This document shows, in pieces, positions 1 through 15,100 of a DNA stretch of 64,000 bases (the first letter of the stretch is position 1; every line of letters begins with the position of its first letter). This DNA is from Clytia hemisphaerica (lineage: Eukaryota; Cnidaria; Hydrozoa; Leptothecata; Clytiidae), in contig CACVBU010001358.1 in NCBI GenBank assembly GCA_902728285.1, forward strand, positions 868,001-932,000, read 5' to 3'. The notes under the pieces are model-generated. The model made no database searches. It was given only the letters and a program-made list of their open reading frames with translations, and was not told the origin of the DNA. A program made the translations under genes and the position numbers.

Positions 1-16
1 AAAAGATCAGACATAC

Positions 17-136
17 GTTTTTCACAGAACTGGCCAGTATAATATCTCGGGCAAACGCAAGTAGCATTTCCATTCTTATCTACGCACTGTCCAGGGAATT
101 GACATGGGTTGTGCTGTTGACAAGGGGTCGAAATGG
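17..136 (-). CDS. EGF exon of the SVEP1-like gene, last exon in the window
   Basis: A 120-nt phase 1-1 exon with six cysteines in EGF spacing: TPCQQHNPCQFPGQCVDK, ATCVCPRYYTGQFCEK. The donor GTATGT lies at 16-11, so coding continues off the left edge. EGF modules after ephrin-like repeats are the SVEP1 order. Confidence 0.8.
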
Positions 137-3100
137 CTGAAAATAGAAATAGAAAATTAAATATATTTTTTAATCTATCAAGTCGTGGCATAACGTTGAG
201 ATATAATTAAACATGCGATACTTTTATGGACCTACCTGGTTTGTGCATTTAACACATATACAATTGATATCTACGTGAGCGTGACCATTAAACAATCATT
301 CAGAACACAAATAGTGACGATCCAGGACGATCTATTAAAATTAGTCGTTTGTTTCTTATAAAAAAACATTTAGAAACCAAAATTTCATGCTCTTGAAATA
401 TTCTTTCATATTCAAGATTTTGTGAGCAAAGAAAACATCTATCTCATCAAGAAATTTAGCAATTTGGCTAAGAACATTGATGTATGCTTATTAATAGTGA
501 TTCTTATAGATAAACAGTTTTTTGAGCCAACAAAATTTTTTTTGAAAAAATCTGCTTGAGCCATCTTTTACCTATGATGGTACCCTACTTTCATGCAAAA
601 AATCAGAAAAAGTTAATGATCCAATTTTTCACAAAGTCCAAAAAACCCGTTTTTTAGCCGTATTTTGGCCCAAATTTGCCCAAAAATTTTTTTTTCGAAA
701 ATCGGGCTCCGTCACATTCGAGGGTTTATGGTCATGCACCTTTGTGCCAAAATTCAGAAAAAACTAATGAGCCAATCTCGAGAAAAGCTGGTAACGAACG
801 CATTAACTAACTAACATGGGTTAATTTATAGGACATCCACCCCACCGGGGTAGGTCCAAAAAAGGTAGAGTAAAACCATTCAAATCGATTATTCGCATAT
901 TGGGCTCTTCCAGTTAAAGCCTTTTACAGGGGTTGGGGAGGACACAGCAGATTTCCGAGGTAAATTTTTTTTTGAAATTCCTGGATTTCCAATACAAAAT
1001 AAATTTTTTGATGGGAAAATCTGAAATTTCCGATACTTTATTGAAAATTTTAATAAATATATGGAATTTCCAAGGGTTTTAATAAAAAATTGAGCGGAAT
1101 TCCCGTAGCACTTTTAAAAATTTACTGGATTTCTAAGTGATTTAATCTGAAAATTGCTGTCAGTGGATATATATCGAATTTCTTTTGGAAGAGCCCAATG
1201 AAAAATGACAGTCTTCTGAAATTATTAGTTTCTTCACGAAAACTTCTTTTCATAAGAACCAGTAAAGTTGTTTTTTTTTTCTTGGTTCTCATAATGTTCT
1301 TATCTTCATGAAAAAATGAAAAATTAAATACTTTAAGCTTTTTATCGTAACTTATTTTTACTAATTTGATCTTAAAAATTCTTCTTATATTTTGGTACTT
1401 TTGAGCCTCACTGCACTCGTAAAATTATTACAATATAAAGTATTCACATACGTATACAATCGGAAGGTCTAATGCTTGCTTCTTGTTTGGTCGTTTCTCC
1501 ATCAGCACATCTTGTGCATTGAGTTGATGTAAAACCACTTGCTTCTTTGTATGATGCGATGGGACAATCTTGACACGAATTCAAAGTGGTGTTGTAATAT
1601 TGACCTTCATATTTACATTGATCTGACGAAGAGAAAGTTGTCAAATATAAACATTAAAATAATGAGATTTTGATCAAACCTTTGTTTCACTCCCTTTTCG
1701 ATTAAAGGAAAAGAAAACATTTTTCAGTTACATTCTTCATACTCAAATTTCTGGAAACTTTTGCCTGAAAGTTGAAAGTTGAAAGGGAAAAAGTGGATGG
1801 AAAGTAACACATAGTAGCCAAAATAATAAAGTTGGCAAATTTCTGAAAATAATCTAAAAACTCCTACCTTTCCCAAGAAAGCAATCGCCAATGGTGTCCG
1901 AGCCCATTTTGATCGTTGTTTTATCTTTCGGACAGTAAAGACATTCTCTTTGTGAATGCCTTTCGAGCGGTTGATAGCGGCCGTACGCACACTTTGAACA
2001 AGTGTTGTCTGCATTCAGGTATTCTCCTTTTGAGCAAGCCTTTTCACAGCTAGTTGATCTTTCAAACCTTTGAAAATATGAAATGAGTTATCGACTAATG
2101 GAAATTGCAGCGGGACTTGTGCCAGGAACAGAAATTTACAAAATAACTCATACTTAAAAAAAAGTAATAAAGCTAATACCTTGTTGATTGGCCATTAGGG
2201 CACTGCTTACATAGTCTATTTTCTTCAAATGTTCCGATAGGGCATGGTTTACACTGCAAGCCTTCACCTCCAAATCCTGATGGACAAGGCTCTGAAACGT
2301 AGACGAAACTGCATAATTAAATCTTATAAGGCTGGATTTAAAAATCAACAAGTGATACTTTCATGGACCTACCTGGTATTGCAATTAAAACACATATATA
2401 ATTGATATCTACGTGAGCGTGACCATTAAACAATCATTCAGAACACTAATAGTGACGATCTATTAAAATAAGTCGTTTGTTTCTTATAAAAAACCGTTTA
2501 GAAACCAAATTTTCAAGACTTCGTGAGCAAAAAAAACATCGATCTCATCAAAATATTGAGTAATTTGGCTAAGAACATTGATGTATGCTTATTAATAGTG
2601 ATTCTTATAGATAAACATGCGTTTCTTGCGTTTTTTGAGCTGAAAAATTTGTTTTTTACAAAAATCTGCTTGAGCCATCTTTTAACTACTTTCATACAAA
2701 AAATCAGAAAAAACTAATGATCCAGTCCAGAAAACCTGTTTTTTAGCCGTTTTTGGGCCCAAATTTGCCTAAAAATTTTTTTTTTCGAAAATCGGGCTCC
2801 GTCACATTTGAGGGTTTATAGTTATGCATCTTTGTGCAAAAAATCATAAAGAATGAAACAGGCAATCTCGAGAAAAGCTAATACCTAAGTAATTGATAAT
2901 GTGCTTATAAAAAAATATCGAATTTGGGCAGTTTTTCTATAAAAACACGCCAAGCAACCAAAGGTTCATGTCTAAACACATAATATTCTTTAAAAGTAAG
3001 CCCTCATGAGAAAAAAAAACATCTATCTCATAAAAAAATTGAGTAATTTGGCTAAGAACATTGATGTATGCTAATTAATAGTGATTTTTATAGATAAAAA

Positions 3101-6100
3101 TGCGTTTCTTGAGCCAACAAAATATTTTTGCAAAAATCTGCTTGAGCCATCTTTTAACTATGATGGTACCCTACTTTCATACAAAAAATCAGAAAAAATT
3201 AATGATCCAATTTTTCACAAAGTCCAAAAAACCCGTTTTTTAGCCGTTTTTTGGCCCAAATTTGCCTAAAAATTTTTTTTTTCGGAAATCAATACTTGGC
3301 AGGAAAGCTGGTTTGTTGTTGGTTCAACCCCTTGCCACTCCTTTTTGGTAATTGAGCAAGAAACTAGAATCTGAGAGTATTATCTGCCAGTCAAGCAAAA
3401 TAAAAGCCTGAACCATACATGTCAAAAAAGCCACAAAAACCTTGGTAACACCTTTACAAAAAGTGAGGTCATTTTCAAATTATAATCTTCCTAAATGGAG
3501 AGTATAATTTGTGTTGATAAAAAAAACAAGAATATTATTTTATTCTTTTACTTACTGACACAAGTAGTCATTCTAGGGCCATAGTTCGTTTTACCAGCTG
3601 CACAGCGTTGACAACTATACTGGTTTTGTTTGTTTTGGTACGTCCCTTGTTGGCAATCAGTACATTGTTGAGTGGTCAAGTTATGATACTGGCCAGCTTT
3701 GCAAACACCTTGGAAAAATACATATACTTATTGGTCTTTTGGTACAAAGAAATATTATTTTGATGTTAATGAATATGAGAAATGTTGTACACTGCATTGC
3801 TCAAATTTCATTCCACACAATATAATACTACTTTGCAGACACCTTAACCCTATTCGTACTAGGGGGGGGGGCTCTTTCTGTTCGGAGGTCAAACTATTGC
3901 TAATAGCTCCTGAAATAAAAGAGCTTTTGTCGTGAAATTTTCTGTAAATTCCTAACTTTTATTTAGCTTCAAAATAAAAAAAAAATTGACACCTAAATTT
4001 TTTCACACCTTGAGCATGATGACATTTCTGACAATAAGGTGTCACAAAAATTGACACTTTTCCAATACAAATTTATTTTCATTGTCAAATATATCGTTTA
4101 AACCGTAATTTATTGAATATTTAGGATAAAATAAGCATTTTAAACTCAGGCAACTTTTTTCTAAAGCCTTTGTTAGAATACAATAGCTATTTATAAGAAC
4201 AAAGGAAATTTTCGGTTTTTGCTCACTTTGGGCATGATGAGTGACGTCATCAAAAAATTTTTTTGTCAAAAGTTACCTTACGTCACAAGGATCTTGTGTG
4301 CCAAATTTCATCCAAAAAGACCCACTAGATCAAAAGTTAAGGGGTGGTACAGGAAAAGCCCCCCCCTAGTTCTGAACCGCCCCTAAAAGCCTAGTATGAA
4401 TAGGGTTGGAATTATAAACAACATTAAAAAATTGTTTCCTAGAAAATATTTGTATGGAGGTGCCCAGGGAGGGGGAAGGGGTGATGAAATTTAAGGAGGA
4501 TATCAAAGAAAAGAGTTCTAATAAAAAGTAATCTTTCAGGATATTCAAGGAGTTTCTTTTTTCATCTTCAACTCGTGAATATCCAGACGTACAAACAGAC
4601 TGATGAAACATTGAATATTTTCAAATCTTAACTTTTCTTGTCGCTGAAGCTATTGAATGTGTCATGATTTAACTTAACCTTTTCAATTACAAACATAGAA
4701 CATTTGGATATGAAGTGAAATCATCAACCAGCCAGGCATGTGTTTCTTTTGTAAAGCGAAATGAAAAATCCGAAAATCATTCTACATTTTCATTTTAAAG
4801 TAAGCGTTTTTGTATGAAAACCTACTGTATACTACATATATAAGAAGATGTAAATTGCTCATCCTGGAACTTTTTGAATTTCTGCAGGAAATAATAATTC
4901 ACTTACTGTAGGCGTATTTGAGTTTTATTTCATTCGTATTGTTATTTGAGAAAATTTGCAATGAAGTTTGTCGCCAAGGTCTCAATTTAAACAAGACGTT
5001 GCCCTTCGCCTTATCTCCACATAAACGATCTGGAAATTAAAATGATAATCAGTTAGCAACATTACAGAAAATAATTTACCACCTTTTAGAGTTAGTTGGA
5101 TTATCTGTCCAAGAGAAGGAGGTTCAAATTGTTCTTGAATTTTCTGAGGTTAAGACCTTGTTTGCACGTGACGGAATTAAACAGAATGAAGCCATTCTAT
5201 TGGTTAGAAGTGATGTAACCAATAGAATGATGGCTTCATTCGTTTCGGAGTGAAACGGAACCGTCACGTGCGAACATGGTCTAAGTTTTCAATTTTGAAG
5301 AACAATCTCTGGAAGGTTTTAATACTATGTCTATCATAGTTCTAACTCTTGAATTAAGAGCTAAATGTTTAGGAAAGCCTTCAGAATCAAAATATACTCA
5401 GAATATGATCCTAATTTCCAAAGTATTACCATCTGGGTCTGGTGTGCATAGCGAATAAATTCAAAAGATTAAGATCTATCAATTAATATCGTTATTACAT
5501 TGCAGTTGAAGTTCCTTTGTAAATATCATTAATATTAAGAGTTGAAATAACATGAATTCTAATTTGAATACCTGTAACGTTTGTTTTGAATTCTTCGAAA
5601 TATCCGATAATTTGAACATAACCCTCAGTACAAAGAAGCGAAAAATCTCCTTGGAAACGAATAGCCATATTCTGATGGAGTTGATTTTCTGCTATACCAG
5701 TAATGTCAAATCGAACATAGGTGGAAGTATTTTTCAAAACAATCAGATTGTCAATAGTTCCATTGTTGGATGTGACTGTCAACCCAGGTACTACACGAGA
5801 GAAAAAATATTTGATGGGATTTGATGATCAAAAAACTCTAATTCGACAAATTAACTACATCATGTTAACTACATCGGCCTTACCGAAAATACCTTCAAAA
5901 CGAGATGGAACCAACATAAACATACTTTTAGGTATGAGGAAAAAGAGAATTCCACTGAACTTTCAAAGTACGTATGGAAACTACAGCGCAAAAACATTTC
6001 ACCTTTGTTATCCTGGAAAGTCATCGATCACGCAAAACCCTATTCAAATGGGGGCAAATCGTGCAACCTTTGTATGACCGAAAAGTACCACATAATCACT

Positions 6101-9100
6101 TCCAAAGACAAACTTATTAACAAAAGAACCGAGCTGATCTCCACGTGCCGTCATATGAGCAAATTCTTTTTAAAAAACTTTAAAGACGTCCCCCGGACAC
6201 ATTTGATGTCCCTTGTGACAATTCATAGTTTTACGATTTTATCACTTTTTATCACTTTTTTACGACTTTTTAATCAGCATTTTACCAATTTTGTAACATA
6301 TGTTTTCACACAGCTTTTTAATTTTTTAGTTACATCTGACGATTGCTTAGAGCATGAAACTCCGAGTTATGGATTTTTAAATTTTTTTGGTTTTGAAATA
6401 TATTTTTGATTAATTCGACAAATTAGTATGTTTTGGAATATGTATATCAAAATAAGACCGAAATAGAAATTTTGTGGCTTTAGATATCTTAATATCTTTG
6501 GAAAAACGATTATAAGAAAATCTTACAACAATGGTGAACAGATGTCGATCGTTCAGATAAAGTTGTTTTTCCTGAAGGACATTTAGTACAGCTTGTTGTT
6601 CCTTGATCTGCATAAAATCCTGTTTGACATAAATTACATCTTCCACCCTCGTATGATTCACCTCCTTTGCAAATATCTGTCCATAGAAAAAGAAAGAAAA
6701 GACCATAGAATCAACCATTGGGACTGGTAATGAAATTGAACGAATATTTCTTTCGATGATGGTAATCGATACACAAAAACATACCCTTGCATTGAAGTGA
6801 TAAAGTAACGTTCATTCAGTTTGGCTTTTCATGATATGTGCCATTTGTAATGTCTTCTAACATTACATCACAGACTCACCAATTGGTTGTAAGTTGTAAG
6901 TGATGTAAATAAAATCAGTCAATACGTCACTTGCAACCAATCAGCTGTTGGATCCTTCAAAGACATTGCAATGGTGCATAGCATGAATTTGAATGCTAAA
7001 AATAATTTGCACTCCTCTGCAGAGGCCTAGGGAAATGTCTCTTAGCCGAGACCAATTTAATTTGCTGTTCTACGGGCAGATCATTAGAAAAATATGGGTC
7101 AGTCGGTCGGTAAAATAAGAATAAATTTTTCATTTATCAGGGTTGGTAAGGCACCGGAAATATTTTCCAAAAAATATCTCGATCAATTCATTTTTTTTTT
7201 TCGATGAAGATAATAATAAAATTTCAGTGTATAGAATGCTGTATTTTCTAAATTTTTAATTTCATGAATTAATTTTCAGCTTTATTCAAATTTAATTCTT
7301 ACAAATAACTGGTGTGTAAAATATATTGTAGTGGAAATTCAATATTATTAATTTTTTGATTTTAGCAAAAATAGGGTCGGTCGGGCCCGTAGAACAAGAA
7401 ATTAAATTGGCCTCACCTTATGACAAGAAGTTTTAGCGAGAATTTGCTTGGCTTGCTTTAGAGGCAGTTTAAAAATGCACTGCGCCCACAACAAATGTCA
7501 TACAACAGGTAATGGCTATTTCTCGGCAGATTTTCCCAGGGTTATATCAGCAACATTTTGAAAACGAGTCCAGTAATGATTTTATTCATTTCAAGAAGAG
7601 GGGATTAATCTAACATCGTGTAGGTAGAAAATTGTGTTTTTGTTGAAAAAAGTTCTCTTTAGATAACACATATTACTAAAGGGGTTAAAACAAAAAATAC
7701 CTCAAGGATTCAAAGGACAATGTGTATGAAAGCTTACATTTGCAAACTGGGAGTCCACCAACTGTCATTTGACTTGAAGGACAAGGTTTACAACCATTTA
7801 AACTTCCAAGACCATCAGTTGACGTATTTGTCGGACATTTTTGACAAAATGTACCTGTGCTGTTTGATATGAACTCAAATCCACGTGGACAAGGGACTGA
7901 AAGATGAAATGCACCATCATTGAGTCTACAAAGAGTGGTCCATGGGGAATTTAAATGATTAGTTCCGAAAGTGTAAGATCTTTTTAATAAAAAAATAAAT
8001 TAGATTTTTAATATCATTGATGCACACAGCTATCGGCTTGAAATTAAGACAAGTATTGTGTAAGATTATTCTTCAAGTTTAACAAGAAGCCAGAGCGGCG
8101 TGAAGGTCCAGCTGACGTGGCAATAACCGAATGTCGTTCGTACCGGGTTCCTTAATTGACGCAAAAAAATTTCCTTCCCATCCTCCACTCTGAGCTTCTA
8201 TTCTTTGACACTTTCTTTCCATTGCTAAATTTTGAAAGTTTTTGATGCACTTCCCGAAATTTCGAAACTTTTGCCGCTTAGGGGATTCGAACCCACTATA
8301 TACAAAGCACCTATGATTAGAACGCCAGCGCCTTAACCACTCGGCCATCGAGTCACAACTGCATTAAGGAGCCTAACCCTACCTGAAACAACCCTTTAAT
8401 CTAACCGGGAAATTTGACTCTACTACCAATTCAATCCAAAACATAGGTCAAACATCGCGCGGGTAGGCGGGGCAAAAATTCTAGATCGGCGGTTGGTTTA
8501 GCCTGAACTTGTTAATTTATTGCGCGTACAGGCCCCGACAAAGACAAAATCTTTTCGATCAGTTGCTTTTTAAAGGTCCATTCTGCTGCGCGCTGGACCA
8601 ATAAGGGATTGATTTATTAGCAGAATCGGTCTTTTCCTTAGTATTTTCTCAAATCTAAGGATCAGATTCTTATAATAAGCATGAAACAATAAAATATCTT
8701 CTGACATTACATCACGGACCCAAAAGCTGAAAATCAGTCAATACGTCACTTTCCAGGGGGGGGGGTCAGTACTAAGTTGTGGGGGCCAATGCCGGGTGGT
8801 GGTATGATGATAAGGTAAGTAAAAAACAACTTAGTACATGGTAAGTGGTGGTCCTAATTGAAAAAAACATTTTTGCAACTTTGTATCAAGGGACTAAATG
8901 GTGGTCTCCATACCAAATATGAGGCATCAAGTTAGTATCTGGTACTCAAAATCCTGAAAAATCACAAAAGATTTCTTATAGGCAGTCTATATTTATGTCT
9001 TACCATTTTATTAGGATGTTTATTACGTTTATTGTTTATTAAACTTTTGTTTTTTGTTTTCCCCTGGGTGTTATCATTACATGTTTTGAAATGAAAGCTA

Positions 9101-12100
9101 ACTTTTTTTGTGTTGTCCTTTTTGCCCCTGATGAAATAAATTTGAAACTTCCAGCAGGGCCAGAAGAGATTTTAATTCAATAGTATACTTTATAAGTTCT
9201 TAGGATTTTCTTGGGATGGATGTTACGTTACATTTTTACCTTTGGATGAGCAGTTTTAAAACTATTTTTAGCTTTTCTAAGCTATTCTTATTTCTCATTT
9301 TTTCGAGACTAGTTTATTGTGCAGTTCTTTTGATTTCTTTGACAAGCTTGTTATAAATTTGTTTCTATTTGAAAGTTTGATTTCTTTTGATTTAAAAGAA
9401 AACGGCTTGAAAATTATATTTGACTTAAGGCTGGACTTGACCTACCTTGACAGGAATTTTTCCTGAGATATTGACGGTGGTATGTTTTTTAATACAGAGT
9501 TGTAAAGTTTTTTAGAAAATTTGAAGGAGGTGTACCAGAAAGTACCATTACTAAGAATTAAAGGGTCGTATACCTATTTTGAGGGGGGAATCAACCTAGT
9601 ACAGGGTACTTAACAGTGGTGTGTCATTTCTCAATGGGTGGTAGTCTCAGATAAGTTTCAAAAAACAAGAAAGTACAACTTTTCGGCACTGGTCCAGTAC
9701 CACAAGTTGGTACCCCCCTGCACTTTCAACTAATCAGCTGTTGGGTCCTCGGAAGACAGTGCAATGGTGCATATCATGAATTATATAAAAAAATATACAT
9801 ACTGCATATCAAATTTGGGCCTTCATTTAGAACTGAACCATCCTCACACTTTTTTGTATCATTGTCCGGTTTGACAGTAGCTAGAAGAAAAGTAAAAGAT
9901 AATATATAATCAAACTAAAAGGGGGATAATTCTAATTTTGAAAAAATAATTCAATTTTGGCAGTATAAATTCAAATACTTGAAATTCAACAAGTCTTGTA
10001 GCTGAACGGGGTATTAAGCAGTGTTTAGTGAGAAAAAATACAAAAAATAAACCATTCACAATATTGAAAGGGAATGGAATCTAATGAAGAACAAAGCAGT
10101 CAAGCATTAAAGTGTTGGTTAGCTCAAATTCGACTAGAACATCCAGCCTTTCTTTCAGTGTTTCTTTTTTAACAACATTTGTGTGGTATACTATTATACT
10201 AAGTGAATATTTTTTTGTTCTTGGTAAGAAACTCACAAAAACACAATTTCTGACATCGAAGTCAAATTTTGCCAATAACTCGGGCTAAAAACGCAATTAC
10301 AGACTATTTGATGGTTTATTGAAATAACCTATCCCAATATTATATATAGGATAATACTAATTGGTACTATTGGTAAAAAACTGTTCAACTTTTACTTTGT
10401 ATAAACAGTTAATTCAACTTATACTTAGACTTTAATAAACATTCATGAGCTCAGCAGATTTTCTTATTTCTTCACCCTTTTCCAATATCACTGAAACAAT
10501 TTTAGTCTATAGGTCATATATGGACACATATCCCGGTATAAAGTTCAAGATTTATAACTGCTGGACCCATGAAGTGATATCTATAAACCCCTAAAGACTT
10601 ACGGAAGCATTCCAAAATGGGTGAAAATTTGGTAAAGTTTGCGTTGCTACAGTAGACAAATAGCTTTAAAGCTTCTACTGGTATTTGACTTCTGAATTGA
10701 TACATATTATATATATAGCTTTGAAATGTTGCGTTTTTACATTTCACTCTGAAAAGATGCTGCATTTTCTCAAGCTCAATGGTATCGGATAAAGGTCCAT
10801 CATGCTCACATTTCTTTTCTAAAATGACAAGAAAGTTTAAGGAAAAGATATAATGTCTTCATTTAATTAAAGCTTGCATCCGACCGTAGTGCAGTGGTAG
10901 AGCATATGGCTACGGTTCGCAAGGTTGTGGGTTTAACCCCCAGCTGGGTCATACCAAAGATTTCCAAATTGGTACTTGATGCCTCTCTGCTTGATGCTCA
11001 GCAATTAAGAGAAAGATCACGGGTAAGTGGAGCAATCCAGCGAGAAAAAGTGGCGCCCTCCCCTACCTTCGGGTAGATCGAAAGAGGTTCACCGCCAACT
11101 GCGGTCGCAGACTTAATTACTTATTTAATCTCTTGGTTGATTGAAATTCGACTGACGTTTTTGCTTACGTTGATTTGTAATTTGCCCGCGAACTTACAAT
11201 TTCCCTACTAGATTTTGAAATTTCCCTCGTAGATTTTGTAATTTCCCGCAAAAGTGAAACCACTTCGGTTTGTTCCATAACCTTTAGATCAGACCCGATT
11301 AATCGAACTTGTCGAACCAACCAAACTAATCAAACTTCTTCGAACGATTAAAGCTCACAATTTTGCCGGTTATTGGAGTGCGACTAGTTCAGCGAGTTTG
11401 ATTAGTTTGGCAGGTTCGATTGATCGAGGCTGGTATAGATCAGTGTTTAATAATGATTAGAGTAATCGTCATAGTCTCAACACTGACTACCTTATTACAC
11501 GAATATTACTAGGCAAGTATTCAACGGCCTTGAAATTTGCACGCTCTGAAATTAACACGAATTTTTCTGTTTTTTTAAGGAAACAAGGGCTGGTTTTAAT
11601 TAAGGGGGTTTTTATTAACACAAAATGTTTCAATTCGTGTTAACAAAATGACTAGTAATATTCGTGTAATAAGGTAATTTATTATGGCCCATAATGATAA
11701 GCTGGAAAAAAAAGGGGAAATGAACTAACATGGTAACAGAAAAGAAGAAAAAAAATTTTCACAAGTCATAAAATAGCATAGTTAACTATTGTTTTGTAGT
11801 GTACTTTTTTGTACATAGTCATGTAGTCATCTCATCAAAACTTACCATGAACAATATATTTTTGATAAACTCTTGCATTGTTACGTTCAGAATCTTCAGC
11901 CATGAAGAATGAGTGTTCATAAACTCCAGGTGCAATACTCCCATCTGCTGATACACGATTGTTAAAAGTACCGTTGATATCACCATTCACATTATCGTGA
12001 AAAACACATTTTCCTATGACCATCTTGCCTCGCTTACCAGCTTGAATAACCTGTTCTTGTTCTTCAGTGCAAGATATAGGTACTGGAGGTTCTTTATCTG

Positions 12101-15100
12101 TAAGTCGAGATGAAAGTTGTATACTCGAGATGAAGTATACAAATTGTTTATTATCGCCTTGGAATAGTGATAGACTGAAAAAAAATTGCAACAATGGATG
12201 AACACCAGAACAATACGTGCATTCGACCACTCGTTTTTAATATTGAAAACCTTATTCAATTAATAAAAGGCAACAAACCTGTAACGGTAAATCGCACAAA
12301 ACATGACTTTTCAACACCAATGGATTCATTGATAGAAAATTTCAAATTTTGATATCCAACTCCAACATTAAGGTCTGGTGATATCACTTGTGACGGACTG
12401 AGACCTGTGACTGTTGGTAGAGGGATTATCTTCCTTGCATCTTTTGTGTTAGATTGTGGATCAACTTCAACAAGAGATTGAACTGTTGGACAAGTCAAAG
12501 TAACTGAAAATTCATCTGAAAGGAAAAATACATTTTTCTGAAAAGAATTTTGATTGAAGCTCTCAGCTAAACTCACTGAGAAAAATTTAACCAATCTAAA
12601 CCCAGTTGCCAACTAAAAGGCTTTAAAAAAGGCTGTAGCAATATCAGTTAAACAATTAAACAATCTCTTGCAAATTGTTTCCTCTGTATTCATAAAGTTC
12701 AGCAAAGAATACTCGATAAAGAGCATTTATTGATTTTTTAAGCCTTGAAATGTTCTTAAAACTTGTTCCTAACATTTTTGCCATCGAAGCATTATGTTCT
12801 TATATAGTTTATTCTTATAAAAAATTGTGTACTTGATAAAGAGGATTTATTGATTTTTTAATTTTGTTGGTTTGATTTTTTAACTTTGTTGGTTTAATTT
12901 CATGAAATACAGAATGAGGAAATAAATAACACCAAATATAGCCTAATGACACTTCTATGTCACTGACCTTTATATACCCTGGACAAAGCTTCTCAATCCC
13001 AGCCAAGCAAAATCTTTGATCAGAGTTTTTTGAAAATTGGTACCCTAATGTCGGCACTACTCGATAGCGGTGTAAATGCATCAAGAACGCTAGGTCTACT
13101 TTTCCTCAAATTCTTTTGATGATGTAGCGACGTTAGACGTTAATTTTTAGCATTGCAATGGCTTCTCAATGGGTACCAATTCTAAAAAAACTCTAATCAA
13201 AGATGGCAGATATTGCTTGGTCCAGGGTTATATAAAGGTCAGTATTCTATGTTGAGAAAATTTTGATTTTGGAAAATAATGATCAAGATTTGAAGAACGT
13301 GTCAAATAATAATTATAAAATACTTAACACTTTAGTACCTTTACAATATGTTCCTCCTTCAGACCAAGTTAGATTACTTTGGCATTTGAGAATACTTGGT
13401 CCCACCATACGTTCGTATGGACAAGTAGAATAGTTCATGTGACAGGAAACACCAGGTTTGATATTTGGAAATCTACAATTGTTCTGGTAGATACTACTTC
13501 CCAATGGGGGACAGAATTGATCTAAACATGAAAAATATAATAGCTATTGATCAATAATTGGTGCAAGATCTCTCCCTCATATAAATAGTAAAACAAACGA
13601 ACAAAAGAAATTAAAACTTTAAAATTTCTGTGATATTTCAACACTTATCATAAGCGGCTTTTTTGAAACAATTTCATTTGTACTAGCCTGGAGATCCATG
13701 CTATCATTTCTTATTTATATAATGATTACAAAAAGAATAGCATGGTCAGGGCTGATAATTTGTAAGTTTTAAATTTCCCACCAAAAAAACTGAATCTACT
13801 AATCAGAATACTTCTTTTTGCCGGTGGTCACACTCACACTCACTTACACAAATTAAAAAATACATATGAACAATCAAGCATTTAACTGCTTTGATATAAC
13901 TCTGCATGAATTTTTTTAAACAAAATTTGTTTACTTTTTCGGTTGGTTCGAAACGCAGGACACAGGACCCAGGAGGCAGGACACAGGACGCAGGTCAGTG
14001 CTGACAGGTCAGCTTTAATTGCTGTAAAAGACAAAGAAAATGTTTGAAAAACACTTGTAAATGTTAGAAATATCATTCTGAAGGTATTTTATTGGTCTAG
14101 AACCTTTTTAAAGGTCAGAATCTATCCACATGCTTGCCACGTGCTTATTGCATTTTGTGCCGTGTATAACACGGACCTGTAATACTTGTATTATATATTA
14201 CATAAATCACGCATGTATAGTAGCAGTTATCTTTTCAATGTCATTGACATGTGACATATATGTTATACACAAAATACATGTGTTAAAAATATTTATCTCA
14301 TCTTTAAACAGCCCCAACAGGAAAATAGCTATTTCACAATCGCTATATCATATCTCATTATATCTCCTGCATCACCTTGGGTATGATAACAAAAATCAAA
14401 GACTTTGCAAAAATTGACTAAAATAGCGTCAAAGGTTTGTATTTTATTAATATATCAATATTTTCATTCCCTTTCTCGTATTTTTGATGAAAATGACGTC
14501 ACTATTTTCATATCTCTAAAACAACTCTCTTGGAGCATTTAATGTTTTCAAAATATATAAATCTATATCTACTTGCACCATCAGCATCCTATTGAGCATG
14601 AAAAAACATTTTGTTGTAAACTGATGTACACACCTTGTATTTTGTGCTAGCGTCATCATTTACATAAATTAAATGTCATTTTGTCAATATTTAGGATTGT
14701 TGGTTTGTCATTTAAAAATCTTTTAAATAGCCTATTTTGTATAATATATAATTTATTGCGTATAATATTTTTAGAAACATTTTATACATTATATGTTACG
14801 AGTGTGTTACAATTTTCCGGTCTGTAGTTTGTATGACCTGCGTCCTGTGTCCTGTCTCCTGCGTCCTGTCTCCTGCGTTTCGAACCAACCGTTACTTTTT
14901 TCAAGGTATGGACACCCCGACTGGTTTTAACTAAAACATATCAGTTAGTACAACATTCCTCAATTAGTTCTAATAAACTCCCTATGTATATATTTGAGTA
15001 ATAAGGTATGATAGCATAATAACAAATAATTACCCCGAACACAGATTTCACTCTCAAATCTGCTCCAAGTTGTACTGTTTATTTTCAAACAATCCAATGA

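Noticed and set aside
230-300. Possible EGF exon end on the minus strand (frame with DINCICVKC before a GTAGGT)
   Set aside because: The frame is closed by a stop just upstream and there is no acceptor. The same sequence recurs at about 2370 as part of a repeated intronic segment.
8265-8356. tRNA Leu/Ser-like gene on the minus strand
   Set aside because: Internal promoter boxes are good but the acceptor stem does not pair, and it is embedded in a two-copy repeat; treated as a SINE head.
10894-11076. 60-codon plus-strand frame
   Set aside because: Lies inside a tRNA-derived SINE present in three copies.
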